Shown: positions 41,466 to 50,315, numbered from the stretch's first letter. The stretch is 64,000 nt of DNA from Micromonospora inaquosa (GCF_003857055.1 NZ_QGSZ01000187.1:20131-84130), one strand, 5' to 3'. Notes: generated by a model not told the origin, from the sequence alone. Made by a program: numbers and translations.

Positions 41466-42695
41466 ATGCACGGTGAGCTCCAGCGAATCGTCGACGCCGT
41501 CGCCGCCCGGGTGGGGCGGCCCGCCCTCATCGAGGACCGGCGGCAGAGGGTGGTCGCCTACAGCGAGCACGACGGCCCGATGGACGACGTACGCCGGATG
41601 TCGATCCTGCGCCGGCAGACGACGCCCGAGGTGATCGCCTGGTTCCGGGACAGGGGCGTGCTCACGGCGCGCGCCCCGATCCGTACCCCCGCCTGTGTCG
41701 AGCTGGACCTGCTGGCGCGGGTCTGCGTGCCGATCCGGCACGACGACCTGCTGCTCGGGTTCGTCTGGTTCATCGACGCGGACGGTTCGATGACCGACGC
41801 CGACATCGCCACCGCGGCCGGTGCCTTCGCCGACCTGTCGCTGGCCCTCTACCGGGAGAACCTGCTCGGTGAGCTCGCCTCGCAGCGGGAGACCGAGGCG
41901 ACCCGCACCCTACTGGTGGAGGGCCGGCAGGCGCGGGAGCACGCGGCGCGGGCGCTACTGGATGAGGGCGTGGTGGCCGCCGACGGGTCGACCGTCGCGC
42001 TCGTCGCGCAGCTCGTGCCGGCCGGCGGGCGGCAGCCCGACGAGGTGGCCCGGATCGCTCTGGAACAGGCCCTGGTCACGACCCGCCGGTGGATCGGTGT
42101 GCGGGAGACGCTGCACCTGGTCTGGCACGACCACGGGGTGCTGCTGGTCTGCGGCGACCGGATCGCCGGGCGCCCCACGCCGGAGGCGTCCGCCGGGCAC
42201 CTGGACGCGGCGCTGAGCACCGCGACCCGGGGCCTGGCCTCGGTGGACCGGACCGTGACCGGGATCGGCCAGCCCCGCGCCGAGCTGTCCAGCGCTGTCG
42301 CGTCCTATCAGGAGGCCGCGCAGGCGGCCCGGGTCGGTACGCAACTGCCCGCGCTTGGCCGGGTGATCTCCTGGGCCGGGCTGGGCATCTACCGGGTGCT
42401 GTCGCAGTTGGACAGCCAGCACCTGGACGTCGCGGGCGTCCATCCCGGGTTGGAGCGCCTGCTGCGCGACGACGCCCACCAGGTGCTGCTGGAGACCCTC
42501 GAGGCCTACCTCGACCTGGCGGGCAACGCGCACGCGACCGCCGAGAAGCTTCGACTGCACCGGACCACCCTCTACTACCGGCTGCAACGGGTGGAACAGC
42601 TCGCCGGCACCGACCTCAAGGACGGCAACGAACGGCTGTGCCTGCACCTGGCCATGAAGCTCGGGCGGCTCACCGGCCATTACCGCACGCCGTGA
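41466..42695 (+). CDS. PucR-family transcriptional regulator
   Basis: A 409-residue regulator. The N-terminal half is a GAF-like sensor (about 1-140; IVDAVAARVGRPALIEDRRQ). A middle GGDEF-related segment follows, and the C terminus has the PucR HTH_30 domain (LEAYLDLAGNAHATAEKLRL and HRTTLYYRLQRVEQL). Such proteins activate catabolic or natural-product genes. ATG 41466 follows GGGGAGATAC. It is divergent from the dapA-like gene, its most likely target, with a long perfect palindrome in the gap. Confidence 0.87.
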   Translation: MHGELQRIVDAVAARVGRPALIEDRRQRVVAYSEHDGPMDDVRRMSILRRQTTPEVIAWFRDRGVLTARAPIRTPACVELDLLARVCVPIRHDDLLLGFVWFIDADGSMTDADIATAAGAFADLSLALYRENLLGELASQRETEATRTLLVEGRQAREHAARALLDEGVVAADGSTVALVAQLVPAGGRQPDEVARIALEQALVTTRRWIGVRETLHLVWHDHGVLLVCGDRIAGRPTPEASAGHLDAALSTATRGLASVDRTVTGIGQPRAELSSAVASYQEAAQAARVGTQLPALGRVISWAGLGIYRVLSQLDSQHLDVAGVHPGLERLLRDDAHQVLLETLEAYLDLAGNAHATAEKLRLHRTTLYYRLQRVEQLAGTDLKDGNERLCLHLAMKLGRLTGHYRTP

Positions 42696-42750
42696 CGCCG
42701 CCGCCCGACAGTGGTGCCCGTGAGCAGCTGGGCGGACGGACGTTTCCTCG

Positions 42751-43836
42751 TCACACGAGGCGGGTCATCCAGCCGTACGGGTCGGCGGCCCGGCCGTACT
42801 GGATGTCGAGCAGATGGCGGCGCAGCCGCATCGTCACCGAGTCCTCGGCGCCGGCCTTCGGGGCCGTCACCTCGCCGCCCGCCCAGACGAGGCGCCCGAC
42901 CGGCGTGACCACGGCGCCGGTGCCACACGCGAAGACCTCGGTGATCGCACCGGACGCCACGCCCTCCTGCCATTCCCGGATTTCCACCGGGCGCTCCTCG
43001 ACCTCCAAGCCCAGATCCTTGGCGAGGATGAGGATGGACCCGCGGGTGACGCCCTCGAGGATCGTGCCGAGTTCCGGGGTGATGATCCTGCCGTCGGCCG
43101 TGATGAAGTAGAGGTTCATGCCGCCGAGTTCCTCCACGTAGCGGCCCTCGGCGGCGTCCAGGAAACAGACCTGCTCACAGCCGTGCTCGGCGGCCTCGAC
43201 CATCGGCGCCAGGCTGGAGGCGTAGTTGCCGCCGCACTTCGCCTCGCCCGTGCCGCCCCGCGCCGCGCGGGTGTACTCGGTGGAGAGCCAGATGGAGACC
43301 GGCCTGACTCCACCGGAGAAGTACGCGCCGACCGGGCAGGCGATCACCATGTAGGTGATCTCCTTCGCCGGGCGAACCCCCAGGAACGGCTCGGACGCGA
43401 ACATGAACGGTCGCAGGTAGACGCTGTATTCGTTCTCGTCCGGCACCCACGCCTGATCGGCGCGGACCAGTCCCTCGACGGAGGCCATGAAGTCCGGAAC
43501 CGGCAGTTCGGGCAGGGCCAGCCGCCGGGCGGACCGGGCGAAGCGCTCGCCGTTGGCCTGTGGTCGGAACGACCAGATCGAGCCGTCGGAGTGTCGGTAC
43601 GCCTTCATCCCCTCGAAGATCTCCTGGGCGTAGTGCAGCACGGCCGCCGCCGGGTGCATGAGGATCGGGCCGAAGGGGATGATCTCGGAGGCCTGCCAAC
43701 CGCCGTCCGGCTTCCACACCGCGCGTGCCATGTGGTCGGTGAAGTACGTGCCGAACCCCGGATTCGCCATGATCTCGGCTCGCCGCTGCGCGCTGGCCGG
43801 GCTCGGATTTTGCTGCAACGGGAACGGCAGGCTCAT
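42751..43836 (-). CDS. ilvE: Branched-chain amino acid aminotransferase
   Basis: A 361-residue fold-type IV PLP enzyme that interconverts Leu/Ile/Val and their keto acids. The Schiff-base Lys200 lies in GTGEAKCGGNYASS, and the glutamate that contacts the PLP ring nitrogen is in YVEELGGMN, 35 residues later. Length and both motifs are those of normal BCATs. No other ilv genes are nearby, and two more homologues lie within 6 kb, so it may serve the neighbouring biosynthetic cluster rather than, or as well as, general metabolism. It is divergent from acpS. Confidence 0.92.
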   Translation of the reverse strand: MSLPFPLQQNPSPASAQRRAEIMANPGFGTYFTDHMARAVWKPDGGWQASEIIPFGPILMHPAAAVLHYAQEIFEGMKAYRHSDGSIWSFRPQANGERFARSARRLALPELPVPDFMASVEGLVRADQAWVPDENEYSVYLRPFMFASEPFLGVRPAKEITYMVIACPVGAYFSGGVRPVSIWLSTEYTRAARGGTGEAKCGGNYASSLAPMVEAAEHGCEQVCFLDAAEGRYVEELGGMNLYFITADGRIITPELGTILEGVTRGSILILAKDLGLEVEERPVEIREWQEGVASGAITEVFACGTGAVVTPVGRLVWAGGEVTAPKAGAEDSVTMRLRRHLLDIQYGRAADPYGWMTRLV

Positions 43837-43987
43837 GGCCGGATCCTCTCAATGGCCGCATCCCCGGGCGCTCAGGCACCGAGAACGCTCGCGCAGGGGA
43901 AGTTTGTCGGATGGCAGGTGCAGAATACCGACCGTATTGTCGCCGATCATAGATCGAGTGCAGCGATTCGGGAGGGACGGTGCGGCG

Positions 43988-44434
43988 GTGAGCCGGGGTG
44001 AGGAGCGGATCGTCGCGGCCTCCGACGGCGCCGCCCGTCAGGTGGTGGGCCGGGTGGTCGTGTGTGTGGGCACCGACCTCGTCGACGTCGACGACATCCG
44101 GGCGCTGCTCGCCCGGCAGCCCCGGTTCGCGGATCGGCATTTCACTCCGGGAGAGAGCGCCTACTGCCTTCTCGAAAACGACCCGGCGGAGCGCTTCGCC
44201 GTCCGTTTCGCCGCCAAGGAGGCGGTGTTGAAGGCCCTGGGAACCGGCCTGAGCGGGTCGGCCCTGCGGGAGATCGAGGTGGTCCGGGGTCACTCCGGGC
44301 CGCCGGCGTTGGCCCTGGCCGGGCGCGCGGCGGCGCTCGCCGAAGCGGCCGGTGTCCATTCATGGCTGATCACCCTGACGCACAGCCGGCATTTGGCCTA
44401 TGCCTTCGTTGCGGGTGTAGGGCAACCGTCCTGA
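43988..44434 (+). CDS. acpS: Holo-ACP synthase (AcpS-type phosphopantetheinyl transferase)
   Basis: A ~148-residue enzyme that moves phosphopantetheine from CoA to a carrier-protein Ser. The AcpS motifs are VGTDLVDVDDIRALL (with the magnesium-binding Asp) and ERFAVRFAAKEAVLKALG. An N-terminal extension of ~28 residues precedes the usual start, so GTG 43988 is uncertain; an internal GTG near 44042 is possible. Lying directly before a cluster with a free ACP (51838), it probably activates that ACP. The divergent gap to ilvE is 151 nt. Confidence 0.87.
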   Translation: MSRGEERIVAASDGAARQVVGRVVVCVGTDLVDVDDIRALLARQPRFADRHFTPGESAYCLLENDPAERFAVRFAAKEAVLKALGTGLSGSALREIEVVRGHSGPPALALAGRAAALAEAAGVHSWLITLTHSRHLAYAFVAGVGQPS

Positions 44435-44759
44435 GCGCCTTCCGATTACGGTCATCCAAGTTGGACATACGACTCATATCATTTGATTGACGGCCGATGC
44501 CGCATTATTACCTTTAGTCAATCTGCACGGACGTTCGCCGCCGACCATCAGCAGATAATTGCATCGCAATCGGGCAAAACAAAGGGCTGGTCAAGATCAG
44601 CAATTCCCACTAGTCTATATCCCAGATAGCGAGAGTTGTTTGACGAGGCCGCACCAGCGCCAGAAGATTCTGATCAAGCGGCTCCTCGGGGATAGGCACA
44701 CTTCGAGGTGCATCATGGGCGGGACGCCGAAACGGTGTCGATGCTGCCGAGGGGATAAT
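44435..44759. promoter_or_regulatory. AT-rich 325-nt leader region of the biosynthetic operon
   Basis: No gene is supported here. It is clearly AT-richer than its surroundings. TTGATT (44483-44488) and TATTAC (44506-44511) with a 17-nt spacer are a possible sigma-70-type promoter for the long operon starting at 44760. Confidence 0.4.
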
Positions 44760-45965
44760 GTGGAGCCACGCACGCTCTCTCAGGTCCTGGAATTCGAGCG
44801 TCGCATAGTGCCGGTCGCCGGCCTGATTCGCGCGGCCCAGATCTGCGGCGACGGCGACCAGGCGATCGCGCAGCTCGACCAGCTCTGCCGCGACGTCGAG
44901 CAGCTCGACCCGCTGATGCCGACTAGTCAGATCGAGGCCACCGTCCACGACCTGCGTGCCTGGTCAGACTCAGGTTTCCTGGAGAAACCGGCCTTCGACG
45001 CGACCCGTGACACCGTCCCCGCACCGGAGGACGGGCAGGTTGCCGCCTTCGTCGGACCGGTCACCCTCCCGAACGGCGACGGTTCCCGCGGCGCTTTCCT
45101 CGAGGCCTTCACCGTCGTTCGTCAGGACCCGGACTGCACCACCGAGCTACAGTCACGCTATCCGCACGACAAGGCGGTGTTCCAGTCGACCCGACTCCTT
45201 TCCGCCTCCCCTGGATTACGGGACGGCAACTGCGTCGTCTTCTTCCCGGAAAACATTCCGACCACCACTCCGACCTTGGATCAGTCATTCGCCTGGTTCT
45301 TCTTCAACCGGCATACGACAATCTACGCCCGTACGCTGGAAATCGTGGCGCGGCTCTGCGGCGCCGGCTCGCCGTTCGCCGACACGAAAACGCTGGTGTC
45401 TGCCGACGTCGACCCGGAGGACGTCTATCAGGCGCGCTGTGTCTGGGGTTATCTGCACGACTACTTCCACCACACCGGGCCCCGTCCACTGGATCAGCAC
45501 CTGGCGTTGAAGACGAAGTGGCGCACCGGCCTCGCCGAAGAGCTCAAGGTCGACCTGAAATCGGCGATAGCCTGCTTTGAGGAATCAGTGCCGTACGGCG
45601 ACATCATCTTCGAGTACATCATTCTGGAACGGCTCTTCCGCTACCCGGCCGAGCCCCGCCCGTTTCGCAACTTCGACTCCGGCACCGGCTTCGCCCTCGG
45701 CACCTGGCTCGCCGAGCACGGCCTGTTCACGCTCGGCGACGACGGCCGGCGCAGGCTGGCCGGCAAGGCGGAGATCGTCGCGTCGGCCAAGGATCTCGTC
45801 CGGACGATCGAGGAATTCGAGGCGATCACCGACGACGAGACCTATCGCGAGAAGGTCACCGATTTCCTGTACGAGAGATTGTTGCTGGAGCCCGAAGGCA
45901 AAACGGACAGGTGCGGCGGCCCGCGGGCATCCCTGAGCCTCTGGGGCAGTGAGGTCCATGTCTGA
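44760..45965 (+). CDS. Unknown protein with HDxxHH motif, first gene of the cluster operon
   Basis: A 401-residue soluble protein that I cannot assign with certainty; it reminds me of the DUF6421 family of actinobacteria. It has no signal peptide or membrane helix. The most striking segment is GYLHDYFHHTGPRPLDQH, with His233, Asp234, His237 and His238, followed by a helix with acidic residues (IIFEYIILERLFRYP). This arrangement could bind one or two metal ions in a helical bundle, as in diiron enzymes or HD-type hydrolases. GTG 44760 follows GAGGGGATAAT; the frame is open upstream to 44559 without clear protein character. It overlaps the aminotransferase gene by 8 nt, so it belongs to the same pathway. 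Confidence 0.6.
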   Translation: MEPRTLSQVLEFERRIVPVAGLIRAAQICGDGDQAIAQLDQLCRDVEQLDPLMPTSQIEATVHDLRAWSDSGFLEKPAFDATRDTVPAPEDGQVAAFVGPVTLPNGDGSRGAFLEAFTVVRQDPDCTTELQSRYPHDKAVFQSTRLLSASPGLRDGNCVVFFPENIPTTTPTLDQSFAWFFFNRHTTIYARTLEIVARLCGAGSPFADTKTLVSADVDPEDVYQARCVWGYLHDYFHHTGPRPLDQHLALKTKWRTGLAEELKVDLKSAIACFEESVPYGDIIFEYIILERLFRYPAEPRPFRNFDSGTGFALGTWLAEHGLFTLGDDGRRRLAGKAEIVASAKDLVRTIEEFEAITDDETYREKVTDFLYERLLLEPEGKTDRCGGPRASLSLWGSEVHV

Positions 45966-47076
45966 CGGAACCTTGACCATCACCGACCGTGCCGCCGCCC
46001 TTCGCGATCCCGGGTTCTGCCGTTTTCACACCGACAGCACGGCCGTCGTTCATTGGTCGGCCGACCACGGCTGGTCCACCTATTCCCTTGAGCCGTACGC
46101 CCCGATGACCATGGATCCCGGCACCCTCGTGCTGCACTATGGGCAGAGCGTTTTCGAGGGCCTCAAGGCGTTCCGCCAGCCCGACGGCTCCGCCGCGTTG
46201 TTCCGCCCCGTGGACCATGCCCGCAGGTTGGCCCGCTCGGCGCGGCGGCTGGCGATGGCCGAGATGCCGACCTCGGTGTTCCTGGACGCCTGCGCGCACC
46301 TCGTCTCCGCCGACGACAGCTGGATTCCCGGAGAGCCGGGCCAGGGCCTCTATCTGCGCCCGCTGATGATCGCGACCGAGCCGGAGCTCGGGCTCCGCGA
46401 CTCTCGGCACTACCGGTGCACCTTCCTGGCGTATCCGGCCGACCCGTGTTTCGGGCGGGCCTTCACGCCGATCTCCGTGCTGACCTCGGCAGGCACCGTA
46501 CGCGCGGTACGCGGCGGCGTGGGCGAGGCGAAGTGCTCCGGCAACTACGCCGCCAGCCTGCTGACCCGCAAGCAGGCCAACGCGCGCGGCTACGACGAGG
46601 TGCTGTGGCTCGACGGCGTCGAGTTTCGCTGGGCCGAAGAACTCAGCGGCATGAACGTCTTCTTCGTCTGGCGCGACGACGACGAACGGCACGGCGTACG
46701 GCTGACCACCCCGCCGTGCCAGGGAACGATCATGCGAGGCGTGACCCGCGACTGCGTCATCGCCCTAGCCGGTGACCTCGGCATTCCGGTCGCGGAGGAG
46801 CCGACCCCGATCGACGCCATCATGTCCGGCGCCCGGTCCGGACGGCTCGTCGAGATGTTCGCGTGCGGGACCGCCGCTGTGGTCGTGGCGGTCGGCCGGA
46901 TCGCCGACGGAGACGACGACGCGACGATCGGGGACGGGCAGGAAGGCGCGGTGACCGCCCGGATGCGACACACGCTGATGGAGATCCAGCACGGCACCCG
47001 TCCGGACACCCATGGATGGCTGCGGAGCGTACGCAAAGACCTTGCCTCCGTTCACAGCTCGACCGACCGACAGTAA
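45958..47076 (+). CDS. BCAT-family aminotransferase of the cluster
   Basis: A 372-residue fold-type IV aminotransferase related to IlvE. The PLP lysine is Lys192 (GVGEAKCSGNYAASLL) and the ring-nitrogen glutamate is present 35 residues on (WAEELSGMN), so it should be active. Compared with ilvE at 42751 it has an altered N-terminal pocket and a long acidic insertion near the end (ADGDDDATIGDGQE). With a BacA-like gene 12 nt downstream, its likely job is to aminate the keto acid made from prephenate. The ATG at 45958 overlaps the previous gene; a GTG at 45949 is an alternative. Confidence 0.85.
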   Translation: MSDGTLTITDRAAALRDPGFCRFHTDSTAVVHWSADHGWSTYSLEPYAPMTMDPGTLVLHYGQSVFEGLKAFRQPDGSAALFRPVDHARRLARSARRLAMAEMPTSVFLDACAHLVSADDSWIPGEPGQGLYLRPLMIATEPELGLRDSRHYRCTFLAYPADPCFGRAFTPISVLTSAGTVRAVRGGVGEAKCSGNYAASLLTRKQANARGYDEVLWLDGVEFRWAEELSGMNVFFVWRDDDERHGVRLTTPPCQGTIMRGVTRDCVIALAGDLGIPVAEEPTPIDAIMSGARSGRLVEMFACGTAAVVVAVGRIADGDDDATIGDGQEGAVTARMRHTLMEIQHGTRPDTHGWLRSVRKDLASVHSSTDRQ

Positions 47077-47088
47077 GGGAGATGGCGG

Positions 47089-47664
47089 ATGCCTGACGCC
47101 ACCGGCCGTTGCACAGCGGGTTCCGGCTCGACCGCACTGCCGCACGTCACCACTATCCACACGCTCGGACCGACCGGAACCAACCTGGAGAAGGCCGCTC
47201 ACCGCTGGTTCGCCGACCGGCAGCGCCCGGGCCGGGTGATCCTGCACGCCGAGGTCGAGGATGGGCTCGACGTCATGACGTTCGACGGCACCGAGGCGAT
47301 TCTCGCCTGTGCCGTCTACCCACGCCTGCACGACCTGGTGTTCGGCAACCTGCATCGGCTCACGATGGCCGACAGCTTCATCCTGGACACGTACGACATG
47401 GTGCTCGCCGCCCGCCCGGGCCAGGAGTCCGTCCGCACCATCATCACCCATCCCGCCCCCAGTTGCCTGGTCACGAATCGGGGCACGATCTCGTACGCGA
47501 GCAGCAACTCCGTGGCCGCTGCCGTGTGCGCCGCCGGGGACTTCGACGCGTGCGTGACCACCGACCGCGCGGCGCGGGCCGAGGGGCTGCGGACGCTGGA
47601 GAACTTCGGTCCGGTGCCGATGGTGTTCACCCTGCACGTGGGAAAGGCCGGCCCCGGGTGTTGA
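47089..47664 (+). CDS. BacA-like prephenate decarboxylase homologue
   Basis: A 191-residue protein of the prephenate dehydratase fold, with no ACT domain. Segments match BacA/SalX-type non-aromatizing prephenate decarboxylases: TIHTLGPTGTNLEKAA at the N terminus, IITHPAPSCLV in the middle, then SSNSVAAAVCAAGDFDACVT and PVPMVFTLHV at the end. BacA removes CO2 from prephenate without aromatising it and opens the routes to anticapsin or dihydro-amino acids. The length fits BacA (~200) rather than PheA (~300). It is followed, overlapping, by a BacD-like ligase, as in bacilysin clusters. The assignment is by motif recall; ligand-contact residues were not checked. Confidence 0.7.
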   Translation: MPDATGRCTAGSGSTALPHVTTIHTLGPTGTNLEKAAHRWFADRQRPGRVILHAEVEDGLDVMTFDGTEAILACAVYPRLHDLVFGNLHRLTMADSFILDTYDMVLAARPGQESVRTIITHPAPSCLVTNRGTISYASSNSVAAAVCAAGDFDACVTTDRAARAEGLRTLENFGPVPMVFTLHVGKAGPGC

Positions 47665-48875
47665 TTATCGTCCAGCCGCTGTCGGCCGGGATCCAGCTGG
47701 CGAGCCGACTGGTGGCGGCCGGCGTTCCGTGCCTGATCCCGACGCGGTTTCCCGACCTGCTGCCGGCGGAGGTCCACGCCGGTGCGCGCGTCGTCGACTG
47801 GCATCCGGACCACGGCGTGCCCGCCCTGCTGGACCTCGTCGATCGGCTGGGGGTGGTGCCGACCGGAGTCATCGCGGGCTTCGAGTACGCCGTCGGCCCG
47901 GCGGCCGAGCTGGCCCGCGCCCTCGGGCTGCCGGCGCTGAGTCAGGATACGGCCGAGGCCGTCCGCCAGAAGGACGTCATGCGGGAGCGCTGCGTCAAAC
48001 ACGGCATCGCCGTCCCGGCATCGATCACCGTCGCGGCCGACGATGTGGGCGAATGCCCCGTCGCCTTCCCGGCGGTCGTCAAGCCGGTCGACTGGGGCGG
48101 GAGCCTGATGGTGCGCCTCGTCCGGAACACCGACGAATACCAGCGGGCCTGCGCGGAGATCCACCGGTACGGCGAGGTCAAGTTCCACCACGATCCGAGG
48201 CGGGTCGCCCTGGTCGAGGAGTATGTCGACGGCCCCGAGTTCTCCCTTGAGGGCTGGGTGGACGCGGCCGGCCCGCATGTCGTCAGCATCACCACGAAAC
48301 TCGTCAGTGCGCCGCCGCAGTTCTTCGAGATGGGCCACGTCGCCACACCGCCGCTGAGCTCGCCGCACGGACGGTTGCTGCACGAGTTCGCCGAGGAGGT
48401 GGTCGCCGCCTTCGACATCAGCGTCGGGCCGTTCCACATCGAGACCCGCATCGCCGCGGACGGCCGCCCGGTGCTGATCGAGGTGGGCGCCCGGCTGGCC
48501 GGCGACTGCATTCCCGAATTGATCATGGCTGGGCCCGGGGTGGACCTCTACCTGGCCGCGGCTGAGGCGGCTCGCGGCGGCCGTTACGGGGACCAGCCCG
48601 TCTCGTCGGTGAGCGCCGGGCTGGCCTTCGTCACCACCGATCGGCCGGGCGCCTTCGCGGGCAGCCTGTCCGGCATCGAGCCGTTCCTCGATGTCGACGA
48701 GTTCGACCGGATCGTCTTCGAGGCTGAGCGCGGCGCCGCGCTCGATCCCGATGACATCTTCCACAACCGGGTCGCCCAGGTCTATTTCGTCGGCGATCCA
48801 GGCCGGGTCGAAGACCTGGTCGACGCCGTGCTCCGCGACGTGCGGGTCGACATATCCGACAAGGAAGGCAACTGA
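47658..48875 (+). CDS. ATP-grasp L-amino acid ligase (BacD-like)
   Basis: A 405-residue ATP-grasp enzyme. An N-terminal Rossmann-like part (1-95), an ATP-binding lid with FPAVVKPVDWGGSLMVRLV, the strand LVEEYVDGPEFSLEGWV, and the metal site PVLIEVGARLAGDCIPELI match the dipeptide ligase/carnosine synthase branch. It should join two amino acids through an acyl phosphate, with ATP cleaved to ADP. It is the first of three ATP-grasp genes in the cluster. The GTG at 47658 overlaps the stop of the BacA-like gene (7 nt). The acceptor and donor amino acids are unknown; one is probably the prephenate-derived amino acid. Confidence 0.85.
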   Translation: MLIIVQPLSAGIQLASRLVAAGVPCLIPTRFPDLLPAEVHAGARVVDWHPDHGVPALLDLVDRLGVVPTGVIAGFEYAVGPAAELARALGLPALSQDTAEAVRQKDVMRERCVKHGIAVPASITVAADDVGECPVAFPAVVKPVDWGGSLMVRLVRNTDEYQRACAEIHRYGEVKFHHDPRRVALVEEYVDGPEFSLEGWVDAAGPHVVSITTKLVSAPPQFFEMGHVATPPLSSPHGRLLHEFAEEVVAAFDISVGPFHIETRIAADGRPVLIEVGARLAGDCIPELIMAGPGVDLYLAAAEAARGGRYGDQPVSSVSAGLAFVTTDRPGAFAGSLSGIEPFLDVDEFDRIVFEAERGAALDPDDIFHNRVAQVYFVGDPGRVEDLVDAVLRDVRVDISDKEGN

Positions 48876-48877
48876 TC

Positions 48878-49972
48878 GTGAGTAAGGACAACGATCTGGT
48901 CGTCGAGGCGACGACCGCACCCCGCTCGAAGCCGGAGGCCGACGCGCCGACGCGCCCGGGCAGCGCCCTCTCCGATCACGCGTACTCGATGCGGTGGAGC
49001 AAGCGGCGGTCTTGGCAGGGCATGACCATCGCCGACCGCGACGCACTGCCGCCCGTACGCCCCACGTCCTCGGCCCTGAACTATGGGCAGGCGGTCTTCG
49101 ACGACCTCGCTGCCTACCGGATGACCGACGGTTCGGTGGCGGTGTACCGCCCGGACAGCCACATCAAGCGGCTCAACAACGGGGCCCGGCGGATGGCACT
49201 CCCGCAACTCGACTTCGACCGCGTCTGGCTCGCGATCCGCCGGCTCGTGGACCTGGACTCGGCGTGGATCCCGGCGGAGCCCGGGTCGGCGTTGCTGCTG
49301 CACTCCGTCCTGGCCGGAAACGGCTCGACGCTCGAGGTCGCCCCGGCCGAGGAGTGCCTGTTCACGATCGTCGCGAGCCCGCTGACGCGTCCGGCTCCGA
49401 GTGAAATGCCGGTCCGGGCGATGGTGGTGAACGACTACGTCCGGGCGTGGCCGGGCGGCACGGGTGACATCAACGCCACTGGGAACTACGGGCCGGGGCT
49501 GGTCCCGAGGGAGATCGCCGCCAACTACGACTACCACCACGTGCTGTGGGTGGGCGGCGAGCCGGAGCGCAGGGTCCAGCAGGTCGGCGCGATGAACGCC
49601 TTCTTCGTCATCGACGGCGTCCTGACCACGCCGTCGCTGGACGGCACCGTACGGCCGGGGATCATCCGCGACTCGATCATCAAGCTGGCGCGTGATGCGG
49701 GGACCACTGTCGACGAACGACCGGTGCCGTTGGCGGAGGTGCTGCGCGGCATCAGCGACGGCCGGATCACCGAGTGCTTCGGCACCGGGACGGTCGAGGG
49801 CGTCGTGTCCATCAACGGCGTCGGCTACGGCGGGGAGGAATACCGACTGCCCGGCACCGTCGCCGTGGCATCGCACCTCCGCGAGGTGCTCCAGGGCATC
49901 CACTGCGGCGATCTGATCGACAGGTTCGGCTGGATGCGACGGCTTACCGAGGTTTCGACCGTCCACGCCTGA
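48878..49972 (+). CDS. BCAT-fold protein lacking the PLP lysine (pseudo-aminotransferase)
   Basis: A 364-residue homologue of branched-chain aminotransferases that aligns over its full length with the two others in this window. The lysine position reads GTGDINATGNYGP, i.e. Asn199 instead of Lys, and the ring-nitrogen Glu 35 residues later reads RRVQQVGAMN, i.e. Gln234. Loss of both makes normal PLP transamination very unlikely. The frame is intact and sits 2 nt after the ligase gene, so it is under selection rather than decaying. It may bind PLP or a substrate non-covalently, act as a partner of the active aminotransferase, or run another reaction. The GTG start follows GGAAGGCAAC. Confidence 0.8.
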   Translation: MSKDNDLVVEATTAPRSKPEADAPTRPGSALSDHAYSMRWSKRRSWQGMTIADRDALPPVRPTSSALNYGQAVFDDLAAYRMTDGSVAVYRPDSHIKRLNNGARRMALPQLDFDRVWLAIRRLVDLDSAWIPAEPGSALLLHSVLAGNGSTLEVAPAEECLFTIVASPLTRPAPSEMPVRAMVVNDYVRAWPGGTGDINATGNYGPGLVPREIAANYDYHHVLWVGGEPERRVQQVGAMNAFFVIDGVLTTPSLDGTVRPGIIRDSIIKLARDAGTTVDERPVPLAEVLRGISDGRITECFGTGTVEGVVSINGVGYGGEEYRLPGTVAVASHLREVLQGIHCGDLIDRFGWMRRLTEVSTVHA

Positions 49973-50006
49973 CAACGGCGGCACGACTCATCAGGAGGTC
50001 TAGATC

Positions 50007-50297
50007 ATGGCCTACGTCGTCACCGATGCGTGCATCGGGTGCAAGTACACCGACTGCGTGGACGTCTGCCCGGTCAACTGCTTCCACGAAGGCCCGGAGA
50101 TGCTCTACATCAATCCGGAGGAGTGCATCGACTGCAACGCCTGCGTTGCCGAATGCCCGCCGGAGGCGATCTGGGCCGACGTCGAACTGCCCGAGGACAA
50201 GTTCGAGTGGATCCAGATCAACGGTGAGATGAGCCAGGAGTACCCGGTCATCTACCAGAGCGACGCCAATTCCGTCAGCAAGAAGTCCGCCTCGTAA
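50007..50297 (+). CDS. 7Fe/8Fe bacterial ferredoxin
   Basis: A 96-residue ferredoxin with two cluster motifs: CIGCKYTDCVDVCPVNCF and CIDCNACVAECPPEAIW. The first has the spacing of FdxA-type seven-iron ferredoxins ([3Fe-4S] plus [4Fe-4S]); the C-terminal tail is short. It transfers single electrons in the cytoplasm. Placed 18 nt before a radical SAM gene, it is the likely electron source for reductive cleavage of SAM. Ribosome site CAGGAGG. Confidence 0.93.
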   Translation: MAYVVTDACIGCKYTDCVDVCPVNCFHEGPEMLYINPEECIDCNACVAECPPEAIWADVELPEDKFEWIQINGEMSQEYPVIYQSDANSVSKKSAS

Positions 50298-50315
50298 GGG
50301 ATGGGATCGACAGAC

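Noticed and set aside
47089..47664. BacA-like protein as an ordinary PheA prephenate dehydratase
   Set aside because: It is about 100 residues short, lacks an ACT domain, and is coupled to an amino-acid ligase; still, a short dehydratase cannot be fully excluded.
48878..49972. Lysine-less BCAT as a decaying pseudogene
   Set aside because: The frame is full length, tightly packed between neighbours and free of stops, and both active-site changes are specific point replacements.
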